A stretch of DNA of 64,000 nucleotides from Kingdonia uniflora (taxonomy: Eukaryota; Streptophyta; Magnoliopsida; Ranunculales; Circaeasteraceae), in NCBI GenBank assembly GCA_014058105.1, contig JACGCM010002435.1, positions 2,790,001-2,854,000 of the forward strand, read 5' to 3'. Position 1 is the first letter of the stretch. Every line of letters starts with the position of its first letter. Below are positions 45,401 through 57,139 of the stretch, in pieces. The translations under genes and the position numbers were made by a program. The notes under the pieces were generated by a model that saw only the letters and a list, made by a program, of their open reading frames with translations, did no database searches and was not told the origin of the DNA.

Positions 45401-46086
45401 ATACGATGACTAGTAGCTCTATAAAATGACTATTAGACTTCTGTCTCACAATTGGTTCATCAAAAGGTCAGTACAAATATATACAGATCACTAATGCTAT
45501 TATTAGTCCAACTTTACTATACTTTATCAACCATAGTTGGCATAGTACGCATAATTCTTTCTTACAGTAATTACGCCTCATCAATTATTCGAACTATTAC
45601 TCGAGCTATCAGACAACACATCATCACGCAAACTTTCCCTATGAAGTCGCAAACGTATCAACTCTAGCATCATCTACGTAACAATTTGTTTTCCTTTTTA
45701 ACCCTGCTCTTCGTAAGAGCGCCAATTATTGACATTGTACTATCCAGGTACTCAAATCATACCAATCGCATATCATATTGTACACCATTGGTAACCAGGC
45801 TGTCATATTTAATTTTGATTTTTGCTTCCAGTATCTTAAACTCAGACACAAAGAAGGAGAGCACTACTATCATCTCTCTCTCATGCACAATACTTGCCTC
45901 ACATTTCACTTAATCAGGAAGAACAAATTTTGTAAGTTTTCCTTTAGCCTCCTTCAACATAGCTTCACAGCGTTCTTCCATCGCTCATTTTTCATTCAAT
46001 GTTGCATCATTATGAGTTTCCATCATTGTCATGAATTCGTCCATATTGGAAACCAAAGTAATTGATCCCTCCATTTCAGACTCACT
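45401..46086 (-). other. probable decayed end of the antisense coiled-coil gene, element C
   Basis: Reading the minus strand of about 45870-46086 gives Glu/Met/Lys-rich helical sequence such as MDEFMTMMETHNDATLNEK, so the gene probably extends past 46087. Nearer the tandem repeats nothing is recognisable. Confidence 0.35.
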
Positions 46087-49000
46087 CTAACTTTTTTCTA
46101 CAACATATTCATCAAGACTTATTTCAGCTTTAAAAAGATCAACCTCCAACTTGGTCTTCGCACTACGAAGTTCCTCATTTTCCACTTGATACTCCAAAAT
46201 GTCTAACTTCAATGTTTGAACAGTATTCTCTAGAGTACATATTTGGAGCCAATACCTTTTTATTAATTTGTTTTGTTCATTATGAGACTTTTCTAACTCT
46301 TTCAATCTCATATTAGTACCGTACCACGATCCTTCATATGTATGAGTAAGCCAATCTGCCTCCCTCATAACAGCTCGCACATCAGTTATTTTTGCCTCAA
46401 GCGTATTTATCTAAAATTGCAAATCTTTAATGTTCCCTTTTTCTTTTTTCAACAACGCCAACAACTCTGTCACTTTAGGTTGCACCGGCATTAGCTCCAC
46501 CTCCTGTTGGGTTCTTCGTTCCAAAATGTCCAACTCCTTTTTCCTTATAACTTCATTTAACCCCTCCATTATTCTCAACTCAATGGTTAGCTCAGCCTCC
46601 TTATCTTCCAGTTGCTCGGTCAAATGAGCAACTGTGCTTCGTTCTTCCCTTACTATCACCTAATTTTTTTTGGTTAAATCAGTAACGCTTTTCAGTATCT
46701 CCTGCTGGCGACTAAAATCAGTGTTCAGATTTTCATTTAAAACATGAAGCACTTCACATTGGTTCTGTACCTCTGCTAGATTAACCTGCAGCAACATTCA
46801 ACTTTTACACACATACCAGTTCGCGTATTCAAACAGATTAGATGTAATATTTAACAAGTTTACTCTGGAACATAATATTTGAGTACTTTTGATATGTAGC
46901 TCTATCTATATAATTAACATTGAGAACATATTTCATTTATCATCAAAATAGTGTACAAAAATCTAATGCATATGTAGGTTCATAAGAAACTAGGCTACTT
47001 TATTTTTGCTTCTTCGAATTACGAGAAGACTGCCCCTTGTCTCTCGAACTCTTTGATTTATCTACTTGAACTTTTAATGGAGCTATAAAGGTCACCACCA
47101 TCTGTTGGCATTGATTTCACCACGATCTGAGTGCAAGGCTCTCATCCCCTTCTGACAAATTTTCTCTTAATTTAGGAGTTAGTTTTTCAACAACCTTTTC
47201 CTCCTCATATTTTGTAAACCACATATTTTCCACCTTTGTATTCTCCACATCAAAATCTTTCCCACAATCCATTAGGCACATCCAATATTCGTTCTCTACC
47301 CTCACCACCTCCCCGCCGTAAAAATCAATCACACGTTTTATATGACGTTCATGCTTTATTCGAGCTATGACTTTTACTCGTGATAGATATACAGATGCTC
47401 CTTTAACTGTATGTGCGCTCTATGCAGACGCTTGCGCATTTCTTTTTGCAGTACACCTAATGCCCTCACATCACCTTCTACCATCTTTCGAACAAATTTT
47501 TCTTTTGACAATGGAATCGCTAAAGACATTTTTTGCTCCATATGTTTCGTCAATACATCATGCAACTCCTTTATCTTACCCTTTAATTTCTGCTGCACCT
47601 CTATTTAATCTTTCCTTATCCTGAAAGACATAATCCTCATTGCCCTCTGGTCCTACATAAAGCCAAAGGCATCAGGTAAAGGTCCTATATCGCCCTATAT
47701 AACAGACACCTCAGCTCGAGCTAAACATTTTTTGCCTTTAAACTATGACAATTACGTGCTTCTTGAGCTAGAAACAATACTCGCTGAAGCACTATCTACT
47801 TCAAAAGATTTATATAAACTTCCTCTAAACCCCGCTCACTATCTACTTCGACCTCAAAATGTAATGTCAGAGCTACCAACAGCTTTTGACACCTAGCCTT
47901 GTTACTCGGGTCGCTGAAACATGTCAACTCTTTTAGTTTTCGTACTAACGTCCCTCTTTCCTCTTCAGTTCATAAAACCTCATCCCTTTCTATTTTTATC
48001 TTAGCATATTTGCGTTGAAGGTCATATAATTCTTTAAAAATTTTCTCTGAGTTAGACTTAAACAACCTTCTCTTATACTCAGTTTTATTTAATACCTGTT
48101 GAACACGAGCCACCAAATCCCTCGCTCTACTCAACGATTTCTCCAGAGTGAACACAACATTTCTCAACCACTCTACCTCCTACACAGATAACAAATATTG
48201 TATTATCATACATACATTTAAATAGAGAATATTAAAAAGGGCCTATTAAACTTAAATAGTTTTACGACCATACATAGTATAATCCCATCAACGATAAACG
48301 AACAACATAGCTTAAAACAGAATACCATAGATTGATTAAATATTCTGGCTGATTTCTACCTCAGATGGAGGATCCACTTACTTATCAGCAGCTACAACTA
48401 GTTTAGTTAGTGAAGCAGTTACATCTGTTGGAGTAACCGCATCTCCCACCACTTCGTCCTCAGCTTCTACAGCAAAGACTATCTCTTTCTATTTGCCAGT
48501 CCGGTCCAACTCTACATCACCGGTAGTCAACCAAAAGAAATAGTAAGATTGGACAAAACAATCTCTTTCCAGCTGTAATACGGTGCATGCTTGTAAGATA
48601 ACCTCATCATGTTCGGACAGCTCTGTATACCGCTCTTTAGCAGCCTTTGTGTCATCAACCCTCTTCTTTTTCTCATCTTTGAGCTCATCTTCAAGCTCCT
48701 TCACTTGAGCCGCTTGAGCATCCAGTCTATGAGTAAGCTCTCCGAACTCGTAGCTCCTCTTCCCAATGAACTTCGTTGTCCCATTTATCAACATTGAGAG
48801 TTGTCAATACAAACACACAAGTTCAGTACAACATATCATATTACAAATACAGCACCTAAAAGATTTCAATACATACCGCAAGAGTCTGCTCTTGAAACAT
48901 GTCATCAAGCTGATGCGGATCAACCGCCGCCATTGTACAATATTTTTGCTCAAGTTCTCTCATCTTGGCCGCAGCCGTGACATTAGTACGATCACTTCCT

Positions 49001-49426
49001 TCACTTTCATGCTGCTTCCTTTTAAGTGAACACTTGTCCCATCTGAAGAAGTGACCTCACACACCACCTGCTCCTGCACTACATCTCCAGTAACAGGTTT
49101 AACAATCTCTTTCTCTGGGACTACCCCCACCGAAGAAATAGGATCTTCCAGAGCTGAATTTCTCACCCACCGCATTGTTCATTTCACATTCGTATTTTCC
49201 AGCTCAGGCAGAGGAAGATTAGTGAAATCACCTACAGATAGACGGGTCTTATTCTTTTTAGACATAGCTCAATTTTCGTGAGCTCGCTGAACTTTTGTCA
49301 CTCTAGAGTCTACCATCTTATCCCTTCGGATACCTAACTCACCAAGTACTTGCTTTAACTCGATCTGCTCAAGAGTTACGCAATTGAACAAGCTGGTATT
49401 ATTAAGCAGAGATGTGGGATTGGGAC
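46087..49426 (-). pseudogene. Core antisense gene, coiled-coil exons, element C
   Basis: Begins after the TTTGTCAG acceptor (49428-49427); the phase-1 join gives SPNPTSLL, then ELKQVLGELGIRRDKM, matching A's ELKSVLEGLG. Open pieces at 49472-49269, 49175-48960, 48794-48489, 48167-47970, 47598-47374, 46659-46411 and 46380-46087 encode charged coiled coil (for example LTEQLEDKEAELTIELR). Between them lie stops and probable introns. No enzymatic motif. Confidence 0.58.
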
Positions 49427-49506
49427 CTGACAAACAAGAAACAAGAACATGGTTAGCAGCTCGAAGACACACTAATAATTGGTCGAAGTTGACAAATGTT
49501 ACTTAC

Positions 49507-50364
49507 TCGGATTATAATATTTCTGGTTCAGGACGAGCGCTGGTTCATCAAGAACCTGCATACAGTTGCCTCAACCCATACAAGGTAATCGTTCCGTGGT
49601 CTACCCGCAGATTCGAAGTCAAAAAACTTTGGCCTATAAGAATCACTATACATGTAACCACTATTACGACCTTTAACAAACTTTAGTTTATAGAATTTCA
49701 ACACGTCATCTGCTTCGAACTGTTTGGGAGTCCCTTCCCTTTTCCATCAATCATTCAGTGTCTCGCACACCCTCATCATTTCATATACATTCTAATTTAG
49801 TTGGGCAGGGCAGCACTGTAATACATTCATAACCTCTTCCTAAAAGAAGGTCAGAGGAATTCTAAGGCCATATATGACCTGATTTAGATAGCATAAAACC
49901 CCATCATTCGAGCCTGCCATCCCCACACCATTATAGTACGAAATATTAACATTTGTATCAATACCCTTCCCTATTTTCCACTTATCCAGACAAGGAACTT
50001 GGTAGTATACCGCTTCCTCACCTTTCCCTGGCAAATAGGCTCTAAACCCTCGGCCTTGGTCCATCATATAGTTTCCCCACTCTCCTTGTAATTTATTTTT
50101 ATGTTTCAGAAATTCCTTACCTACATCTACTCCCTCCGGGTATATGAAAAACAATTTATCTTTCACATTTGTATTCCCTTCCTCTAAACTTTCTCTATTT
50201 CACTGGGTTCCCCAGTCTCTACACTTGCAGTAACTTTTATCTTATCTACAACCTCTTCCATTATATTACAATCGTTCTCCCTTCCCGACGATGATGTTTC
50301 CACTGAACTCGATGATGCTGCAAATTTACTCACGGGATTTATAGGTTTCGAACGCATACTAGAC
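49507..50364 (-). pseudogene. Core antisense gene, exon 2, element C
   Basis: The acceptor TGCATCTATAG ends at 50365. A Ser-rich lead and one frameshift near 50180 precede the core: EWGNYM, then YYQVPCLDKWKIGKG, GVLCYLNQVIYGLRIPLTFF (open 50166-49840), and past a stop CCPAQLN, DDVLKFYKLK and RPKFFDFESAGRPRNDYLVW. It ends CCGA/GTAAGT (donor GT at 49506-49505). It aligns with the whole of A's exon 2. Confidence 0.68.
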
Positions 50365-50729
50365 CTATAGATGCAAAAAATATTTTATCATTTTCTCTAC
50401 ATTACATGTTGTACCTTATACATAGTAGAAATAACCTTACTTATACCTTTTACCCAGTCAAAGTATTTACTTTCAAACTTTCCAAAACAATAGTAAATCA
50501 TTTTTAACTTTCCCTATTCTTCTCTAAAAAAAGTATTTTTCTTTCTCTACAGTTTGTTCCCATACCCATAGCTTGCATATAACAGAAAAATGGCAATTAC
50601 TCAGCCCCTATACCCTACATTCTCAACCTTTGATATCCCAAGATTACTCTCATACAATAGCAGTATACAATCTTAATTCATACACAGATTACAAGATAGA
50701 AAATCAAAATAAAAGAACAAATCACTAAC

Positions 50730-50905
50730 CTATACTCGAAAAACTGCAATCTTCTGCTTTATCCGAATGTTTCACTGAAATTGACCGCTTTTGTCGTTTC
50801 TCCAATAATTTTTTATCACCAGATGAGGCCTTGCCTGCCAAATCACATTCAGAACTCAAACATTTCTTCACTCTGAAGATATAGGTTACATCACTTTTTT
50901 TTCCT
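50730..50905 (-). pseudogene. Core antisense gene, exon 1, element C
   Basis: Reads KKCLSSECDLAGKASSG, then a Lys/Arg stretch and SFSSI with a split Gly codon at G/GTTAGTG (exon end 50730). The intron to 50365 is 365 bp. It matches the exon 1 position in A and B. The ATG is not clear. Confidence 0.5.
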
Positions 50906-50945
50906 CTATAACTGTAAACAATTTATGAGGGAGATAGATACATGC

Positions 50946-50952
50946 TTTTATA
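50946..50952 (-). promoter_or_regulatory. TATA box of the core antisense gene, element C
   Basis: GAGTATAAAAGC on the minus strand, about 215 bp before the exon 1 donor; A has TATAAAG about 235 bp before its donor. A CACGTG lies a further 50 bp upstream, near 50992. Confidence 0.45.
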
Positions 50953-51409
50953 CTCTTCCTCGGTTTACGAAACCAAGGCTCCTTTAGACACGTGTCAGTC
51001 ACCCCTACTATCTCTACAAGTATGTCTTTTCATCTCACAACATCATTATGAATTATGTAATAATATCTACCATCATCATATCTGTCTTTATTTTTGCCAT
51101 TAAAAAATTCTACCCCTCTTTCCTAAAGCAGTATGCACGACCGATTGCCTTACTTTTATACTAAACCATGGTCGTATGGGATTCCTAAAATAGCTCAATA
51201 TTCAAATTTGTAATTTTCTACACAGTTGCTAAAATCAGACAGCTATAACCCACAATATATGCTATGTAAATAGAAAACAAACACCTTGTTCTTATTTATT
51301 TTAGTTCACAGGTTCAATCTGCCTCATTCTACATTCAACAGATTACAAAAATAGAATACTGCAAATAGATTACCTATTTATTTTGAACTCTTCAAGTTCA
51401 AGTTTACAG
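50953..51409. other. spacer between core gene and ORFb, element C
   Basis: No gene seen. Equivalent to the spacer at 14315-14764 in A. Confidence 0.35.
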
Positions 51410-51763
51410 TCACATATAGTTACATTTAAAGCATAACAAATAATTCAACACACCACATGGTATTATCGCCCCTCCTACTGCTTTCTCATCTTCTTCCATA
51501 AGCTTGTCCTGTGTGACCTCTCGAACAGCTTCTTCTCACAAAGTTATATCCAACAACAACTCCCGAAACATGTCACCTTAAAAAAAGAGGTCATACTCTA
51601 TACGCCTACCTTCATCATCTAAGCCACCAAGCCTCAACGACCATTCCGGTAAAACGGCATCGTAAGGTAACTGACGAAAATAGCGTTCCCGAAGTTCAGC
51701 GACATTGATATGGAACCTACCTTCCACTGCATGACAAACACGCTGAGAACACGTCCTCACCAT
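51410..51763 (-). pseudogene. Antisense ORFb, element C
   Basis: 118 codons from MVRTCSQRVCHAVEGRFHIN to LLCFKCNYM, stopping at 51410-51412, with two internal stops and no frameshift. Same length and landmarks as ORFb of A and B: LRERYFRQLPYDAVLP, an acidic DEGRRIEYD and the final CF(K/R)CNY. Unknown family. Confidence 0.66.
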
Positions 51764-52833
51764 GGGTACTTATACTACCTCTACAGTAAATTTTATTTTC
51801 AAATTAAAGACACAAGATATAACATCCAAGGATCACTACTTTATATGGACACCATGAAGGTCTTTGAAAATCTAACTCGCCCCCACAAATTTTGTTGAAG
51901 GATACATTGGGCCAAATTTTGGAAATAAGAATATCAGCAGAAGCTAGAAAACATTGTGATAGGTCATACCCTTCATTTTATGAAATATCTCATCAAATTT
52001 TACTCACGCAGATATGGAGATTGCAGCATCCAATCAAGCACTCCTAGCAGTAGTACCTACAGGCAGATTTCAGCAACTTCCATACAGCAAGTCATTTTTC
52101 TGTCAGTTCGAATCAATAGCTTGTAAATATATAGATAACCTTAAAACCATATAATCATCATAGCCACTTGTTTACTTACATTCACCAAATGACCTCATTA
52201 CATGTTTGGGTTTATTTACTTTACTACCTCAGTCTCCACTATCTTTGCTGATACACGTACTGAGATTCTGACAATTTGATTTGTTCCAAAATTCTCCATC
52301 ACAACCCAATGTCTCTCCAATCAAAATATTCCCAGACTTTTATTCCCTCTCCCATTGTGCTTCATCCGTAGTTCAAATTATTATTTCTCAATACCAAACA
52401 CACCAGTTCGTACATAAATTTAGACATGTCAATTAAGCAGTTTGAGATGTAGCATATAGATGACAGGACGAATGCATTTCATTAGTTCAAATATTTCTTA
52501 AATCATAGAAATTAAAGACTACTTTATAAATAATTGATATTTTAGATAATTCCACATATTTCTTTATAAACTACATCAAGTCATAGTTTGAAACACTTCT
52601 CAACAGCTACCGAGGAAGAAGATACAAAATTGAAGCAGACTTCCAAACTCTGATCCCCTGCATGAATGGGCAAGGAAATCCAAGAACTAGACATCACCGA
52701 AGGAGCTACAGCACCGACAGAAGGATCTTCTTCATGGCCAAAATATATGGCTCATGGAAGAAAAACCTCCTCTACTACCGTCTCTTCCACCATAACCCCC
52801 ACCACCCCGTATAACAGATAGGGAAAGAGGATC
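51764..52833. other. non-coding gap, element C
   Basis: About 1.1 kb between ORFb and ORFa with no conserved ORF or clear repeat. A has a 43-bp tandem array in the equivalent place. Confidence 0.35.
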
Positions 52834-53172
52834 CTAGTTATTAGACATAATCCACTCACCAGCAGGGTACCAACGAGACTCACTCAGATGAACAACTGCT
52901 GCTTCATCTTCAGCTGTAACAGCTTCCTCCGCCAGCAGCCGCAACCCATTTTGGTGCTCCGCTTCCGATGTCAACCGGTAATGGAAACAAACTATTTAGA
53001 AATGGTCATCCTCTGCCTCCAACACCTCCTCGTATGTCATCCCATGAAATGTAAGAGGTACCATAATTATCATTGGCAGTCTCAAGGATTGATTCCCAAA
53101 GTATCTGACACAAAATTCTTCCATCTTCGCCCGAATCCTAGCCTCCTGTGATTGTTGCCTTATTGTTACCAT
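52834..53172 (-). pseudogene. Antisense ORFa, element C
   Basis: 113 codons in one frame from MVTIRQQSQEARI to EWIMSNN, with a single stop (52996-52998). The internal start at 53172 was chosen because A and B begin at the matching residue. Shared blocks: HGMTYEEVLEAEDD and LTSEAEHQNGLRLLAEEAVT. The C-terminal RWYPAGEW matches RYPASGW in B. It is the best copy of ORFa. Family unknown. Confidence 0.66.
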
Positions 53173-53505
53173 ATTATCAACACCCAGAAGTTTCAAAGTT
53201 AGAGTAAAGCAATTAACAAAAGCAAGATGCAGAAGACAACTCAGGAGGACTACCTGGTTAATCACAAACAAACCAGGGTGCTTTTTATACTACAATCAAC
53301 ATTGAAGACGACTCTCCAAATTCTCAACGTCAGGAGAGTTTCCTATGCAGCAAGATTAAATCGATCCATTAGTTCTAGAAAACCCTAAAGCCACAAAAAG
53401 ATATTCATAAAGACACATTGAAAATGATTCTCAGGTATTAATTTCAGTATTAATGAAGCTTCTCAACCAACACCACTCTCCCACAATGTTTCTCGTAATG
53501 TTTGT
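53173..53505. other. leader between ORFa and 3' LTR, element C
   Basis: Non-coding DNA leading to the polypurine tract. It may hold the start of antisense transcription of ORFa, but no clear TATA box is seen. Confidence 0.35.
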
Positions 53506-53519
53506 TAAGAGGGGGTGGT
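53506..53519 (+). other. Element C polypurine tract
   Basis: AAGAGGGGGTGGT abuts the 3' LTR start at 53520. Confidence 0.75.
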
Positions 53520-54089
53520 TGTAGTGGCTTATTCCACATCTCAGACTCAAGCTTCATCTTCGACCATCATATGACCACTCGACCTCAACAACATACACGC
53601 GACACAATGTATGACCCATTACAGTTACAAATTTCTAAGTCATCACTTTCGGTCTCTATATCAATAGTTTGAGTCAACAAGCACACCGTCATCAATAAAG
53701 CCGTTACAAAATAACAAGATCATGCCGTTACACAATCAGATCAAAAGATTATCAAATGTATATTGTAACATCAATCATTAAGGATAATAATGGTCGCCAA
53801 ATGGTCATATTATAAGACCTATAAATAAGACCAGAGAATTCTAGATGAGGGACGGATGAATCTTTACTCTAACACTCTATATACAATCATTCAGAACATC
53901 CTCTGTAATAGCTAGCAACCTTAATAAGATCTCTTTATTTCTAAATTCCTCAAGAGATGTCGTGGTTTTAAACCTATTCAAAGGTTTTCTACGCTAAACT
54001 TTTATGTTAGCTATTACTCACTGCTCATTAGGGTTCTGATTATCTTTGGTGTAAAGACTAAGTTTGAATCATGAAATTTGGCTATTACA
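53520..54089 (+). repeat. Element C 3' LTR (570 bp)
   Basis: TGTAGTGGCTT to GGCTATTACA, equal in length to the 5' LTR. TATAAATA at about 53820-53827. Followed by the GTAAT target duplication. Confidence 0.92.
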
Positions 54090-54122
54090 GTAATAGAAGC
54101 ATACTTCTACCCCCGCCTCCTC

Positions 54123-54408
54123 CTACAAAACCCAACCACTCGCAGGATAGCGGCAATACTTCATAATATGGATGTTAGTAGCCTCATCCTCCTCAGTTAG
54201 GGTATCCTCTGTAAGCAGACGAAGATACACCATGCGTTGCTCCCCTAGTAGTAGTCATTATCTGCCTCTACTACCTCCTCGTATGTCATACCACAATAGG
54301 TAGCATATACTAGAATGGGAGTATAGAGATCTAAGGAATGCAAAACTGGAGTTCAAGTACTTTGGTAAGAACCCTAGATTTATACACTTGATGTCTAGTT
54401 CTCACCAT
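54123..54408 (-). pseudogene. Antisense ORFa, element B
   Basis: Starts MVRTRHQV at 54408, with frameshifts. The middle reads YCGMTYEEVVEADND and the later part RMVYLRLLTEDTLTEEDEA, then RYPASGWVL, ending at 54123. It aligns with C ORFa. Element C separates it from the rest of B's antisense block. Confidence 0.6.
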
Positions 54409-54730
54409 TATCACTACAGAAGATTTGAGGATACATAAACTTGTAAAAGAATAATAGGCAATACAATAATAATAATATTTATATAGAGACATACATTCAA
54501 TGCAAGGGGGATTTCCAAAGCAGTCATCATTCAAAGAATACTTATGGAAAACCCAACAACCAATTAAACATAGTCACAATCTAAACAACATTCCAATTCC
54601 CAACAGTCCATTACATTTCTAAGAAAATATTCCACATACCAAATCTACTATTGCCATGTTAGATACCCTATTCGTATCCCCATAATGTACTCAATTGAAC
54701 CTCCTTAACTCAAGACATACGTACCTTCAG
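54409..54730. other. leader between ORFa and 3' LTR, element B
   Basis: AT-rich, no gene seen. Equivalent to 12422-12747 in A and 53173-53505 in C. Confidence 0.35.
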
Positions 54731-54745
54731 TTAAGAGGGGACAAT
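54731..54745 (+). other. Element B polypurine tract
   Basis: TTAAGAGGGGACAAT directly before the 3' LTR. Confidence 0.75.
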
Positions 54746-55258
54746 TGTAGGGACTTATCCCTCAAGCTGGGATATCATCGAGCTAATACCATGCCAGACT
54801 CACACACATGCATGTGGCATACAATATCGACAATGATACCTAGACTACGAACTACAAAAGAACAAGCTTGAGCACTCCAAGTAAAATAGAATAAGTCGAG
54901 GATACCTGTCTCCCACAAAATGGCAGTTACAATGATAACCTCCATGCTTCCCCCAATTCAGGAGAACGTGTTGATACATATAAATGAACCAAGACTGAGG
55001 TCTATAAAAGGGACATAACATAAAAGAAGAAGGGGACCAAGTTTTTCTAGCTCAAAAAATCATAATTTGTAATTAAAATATCAGCCTTAAGCAATGAAGT
55101 TACAGTTACTAAAATCTTCAAGCCGAGGTCTTTGTTTTTACCTATTCAAAGGTTTCCACGCTAAACCCTATATTAATTTCTATTCTTTATTATATTTGTT
55201 GTCACAAGTACATTTGGAATAAGAGCCTTTTGAGCTGTTACAATATTAGGCCCTTACA
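54746..55258 (+). repeat. Element B 3' LTR (513 bp)
   Basis: TGTAGGGACTT to CCCTTACA. It matches 11542-11783 joined to 26085-26357, which shows that element A split the 5' LTR. TATAAAA at 55003-55009. CTACC target duplication follows at 55259-55263. Confidence 0.93.
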
Positions 55259-55263
55259 CTACC

Positions 55264-55734
55264 CATCTTTGTAGTGTCAAAATCATACAAAGGAAACCTG
55301 TTATTGTGTTCAAGTCCATATGTAATCCATCACCTCGTTCATGATCATATCTTGTATCATTGATAACAACTTTGGACTAATAACCAAATTTCAATTATTA
55401 ATAGTTTTGCTATCTCATAGCATCGTTACCATTTGAATATCGAGATTTCTCGACAAGTAAAGCACTGGGGCCAAAAATGTTGGTGTTGCTGATGTTACTA
55501 TGGTTTATATAATAAACAAATTTATACAAAAGGCAACTCTAGAAGTGAAATAAAGTAAAGTCGACTGATCATTCGTCGATGATTTTTCAATTCGAGAATT
55601 CGAAGTCGATGGTAGAGTTACGATGTCGTTACTCAAATAGATCATGCCAAGCTAAACTATAATGGAGGAAATATAACATAGGTAAAAAGAGGGCGAACAA
55701 GATAAAAGAGAAACTCATTCAACAAAACATCTCT
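55264..55734. other. right flank of the nest
   Basis: No gene. On the minus strand the LTR-like repeat may end with ACACCAACA near 55478 and be followed by TGGCCCCAGTGC, a possible decayed primer-binding site (compare TGGTATCAGAGC). Confidence 0.3.
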
Positions 55735-56010
55735 TTGCAAACATCTCCTTGCAAACACCAAAACATCTCCATGCTTATAAAGCTCCCCTACAAAATATTT
55801 TAGAGATTAGTCCTCGAGGGGTGAATAAAGTATTAAGAAGAAAATAGAGTTAGTGGATGGGAGAAGAGTTGAAAAATATTGGTGTCCTTTTGTTTTGTGA
55901 AGGAGCAGATAGGTGCCCCCTACTCCCGGGAGTCGCAAAGCCGGACTCCTATTCGAATAGACTTGGTCCTGTTCCAATAGACTTTTATTTTGTTCGAATA
56001 GAACAGCCAT
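55735..56010 (-). repeat. LTR-like repeat, inverted relative of 9.6-11.1 kb
   Basis: The reverse complement matches 9655-9850 (GGCTTTGCGACTC, AGTAGGGGGC, CTTCACAAAA, GAGGACTAATCTCTAAA) and 11057-11115 (TTTTGGTGTTTGC). The reading frame at 55807-56010 is a by-product of the repeat. Confidence 0.6.
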
Positions 56011-57129
56011 AACCCACTCTGTCCGAACAAAGCACAGGATTTATAGTTTTCTCATAAAAGGCTTCTTTTTAATTTTCAATTTCATATGTTCCAAAACTAA
56101 TTTTAGGGCTTGAAATATTTTGAGAGAAGGGAAAATTCAACGAGAGATTCAACGAGAATTAACCCTTAAGTTAAATTAACTGAGAAATTTGAAAACCTAA
56201 TTCTAATTTCAGATTTGGAGAGTTTAAGGGATTTAAGCTTTGAAGCTTTGATATGTGATCCAAAGCGACGTGTTGCGAGAATGAAGGGTATTGCGAGAAT
56301 GAGGAATCGATTGCAAGAAGCTCAATTAGAAGAAAAGAAACCACAGGATGTGTTTTTCAAGTCTGTAAGTATTGAATTCTTATAATTTTGTTTCAGTAGT
56401 AGATTTTTAGCTGTCGGGCGACTCGGCAGCGACCTGTGAGTTTTTCTTCTGAGAAAGGTTTCCCACATGGTTAAAATTGTTTGTCCTTGTATTTTTGATT
56501 GCTTGCTGCTCATCATATCAAGTTGAGTTAGATTAGAATTAGACAATTAGCTTAAAGGATTATCAAACTTTTTAATTTTGACCTAAATTAATCAAAATTG
56601 GTTAATCTCAAGATGTCAAAAATTTCACTCTAGAGATCATAAGTTACATTGAGGAACTTGATAGATTTTCATTTTTTTATAACTTTAGGGAGGCAAAACA
56701 AAAGTTCAAATTTTTGGCTTTTTATGCAACTGTAATAGATGAAGTAGTGTTGTCCCCTAGCTCCTTCCCTCTTAAACTCACAATTATATATATATATGTG
56801 ATAGGGGTACCAAGTACTGTAAGATATAAATTTTGTTGTTTCTTTGTATATAGAAGGTCCATGGGTACCTATCCCTAGCTTGCCCTGAAAAAGAAACAAA
56901 ACAAAACAAAACAAAAAATATGAAAGAATACTGTATTTTTATTTTTATGCATAAAGTTTAGTCGGATATATTATGGAACATTTACAGTCAAGTAGGAGGG
57001 TTGCGTGATATTTACTAGTACATGTCACTAGTGCATATGTCGGCATCCCTGGTAAAAACCAACAAGGTAACTACAAAAAAACTAAGAAAATATTAAAGGC
57101 TGAGTCACCTAGCCTAGTGTTAGAGATAT
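56011..57129. other. unassigned DNA next to the LINE
   Basis: No supportable gene. It contains a (TA)n run near 56783-56795 and an AAAAC-rich run near 56885-56915. The 3' untranslated region of the LINE (minus strand) probably ends in here, but I cannot place its poly(A) end. Confidence 0.35.
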
Positions 57130-57139
57130 TCACCTCCTT

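Larger units (their letters stand above)
38709..54089 (+). mobile_element. Element C: Tat/Grande-like Ty3-gypsy retrotransposon
   Basis: 15.4 kb, nested in element B between its ORFb and ORFa. The LTRs are 38709-39278 and 53520-54089, both 570 bp. Target duplications are GTAAC (38704-38708) and GTAAT (54090-54094). Order: PBS, gag, PR, RT, RNase H, IN (to 44891), tandem repeats, and the minus-strand antisense block (46087-53172), then the polypurine tract. It has more intact active-site residues than A or B but is still full of stops. Confidence 0.92.
11542..55258 (+). mobile_element. Element B: Tat/Grande-like Ty3-gypsy retrotransposon, interrupted twice
   Basis: B is bounded by LTRs at 11542-11783 plus 26085-26357 (split by element A) and at 54746-55258, with identical CTACC duplications outside. 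Element A sits in the 5' LTR and element C at 38709-54089. Without them B is about 14.0 kb, with 514-515 bp LTRs. The internal order is PBS (26360), gag, PR, RT, RNase H, IN (to 32512), tandem repeats, then minus-strand genes up to 54408 and the polypurine tract. The large size and antisense genes downstream of pol are features of the Tat lineage (Grande-like). The element is dead, with many stops and frameshifts. Confidence 0.9.

Noticed and set aside
53520..55258. The two LTRs near 54-55 kb as a pair belonging to one element
   Set aside because: They are different in sequence and length (570 and 513 bp); each pairs with a distant upstream LTR and has its own target duplication.
55807..56010. 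67-codon minus-strand frame
   Set aside because: It lies wholly in an LTR-like repeat also found at 9.7 kb, where the frame is not kept.
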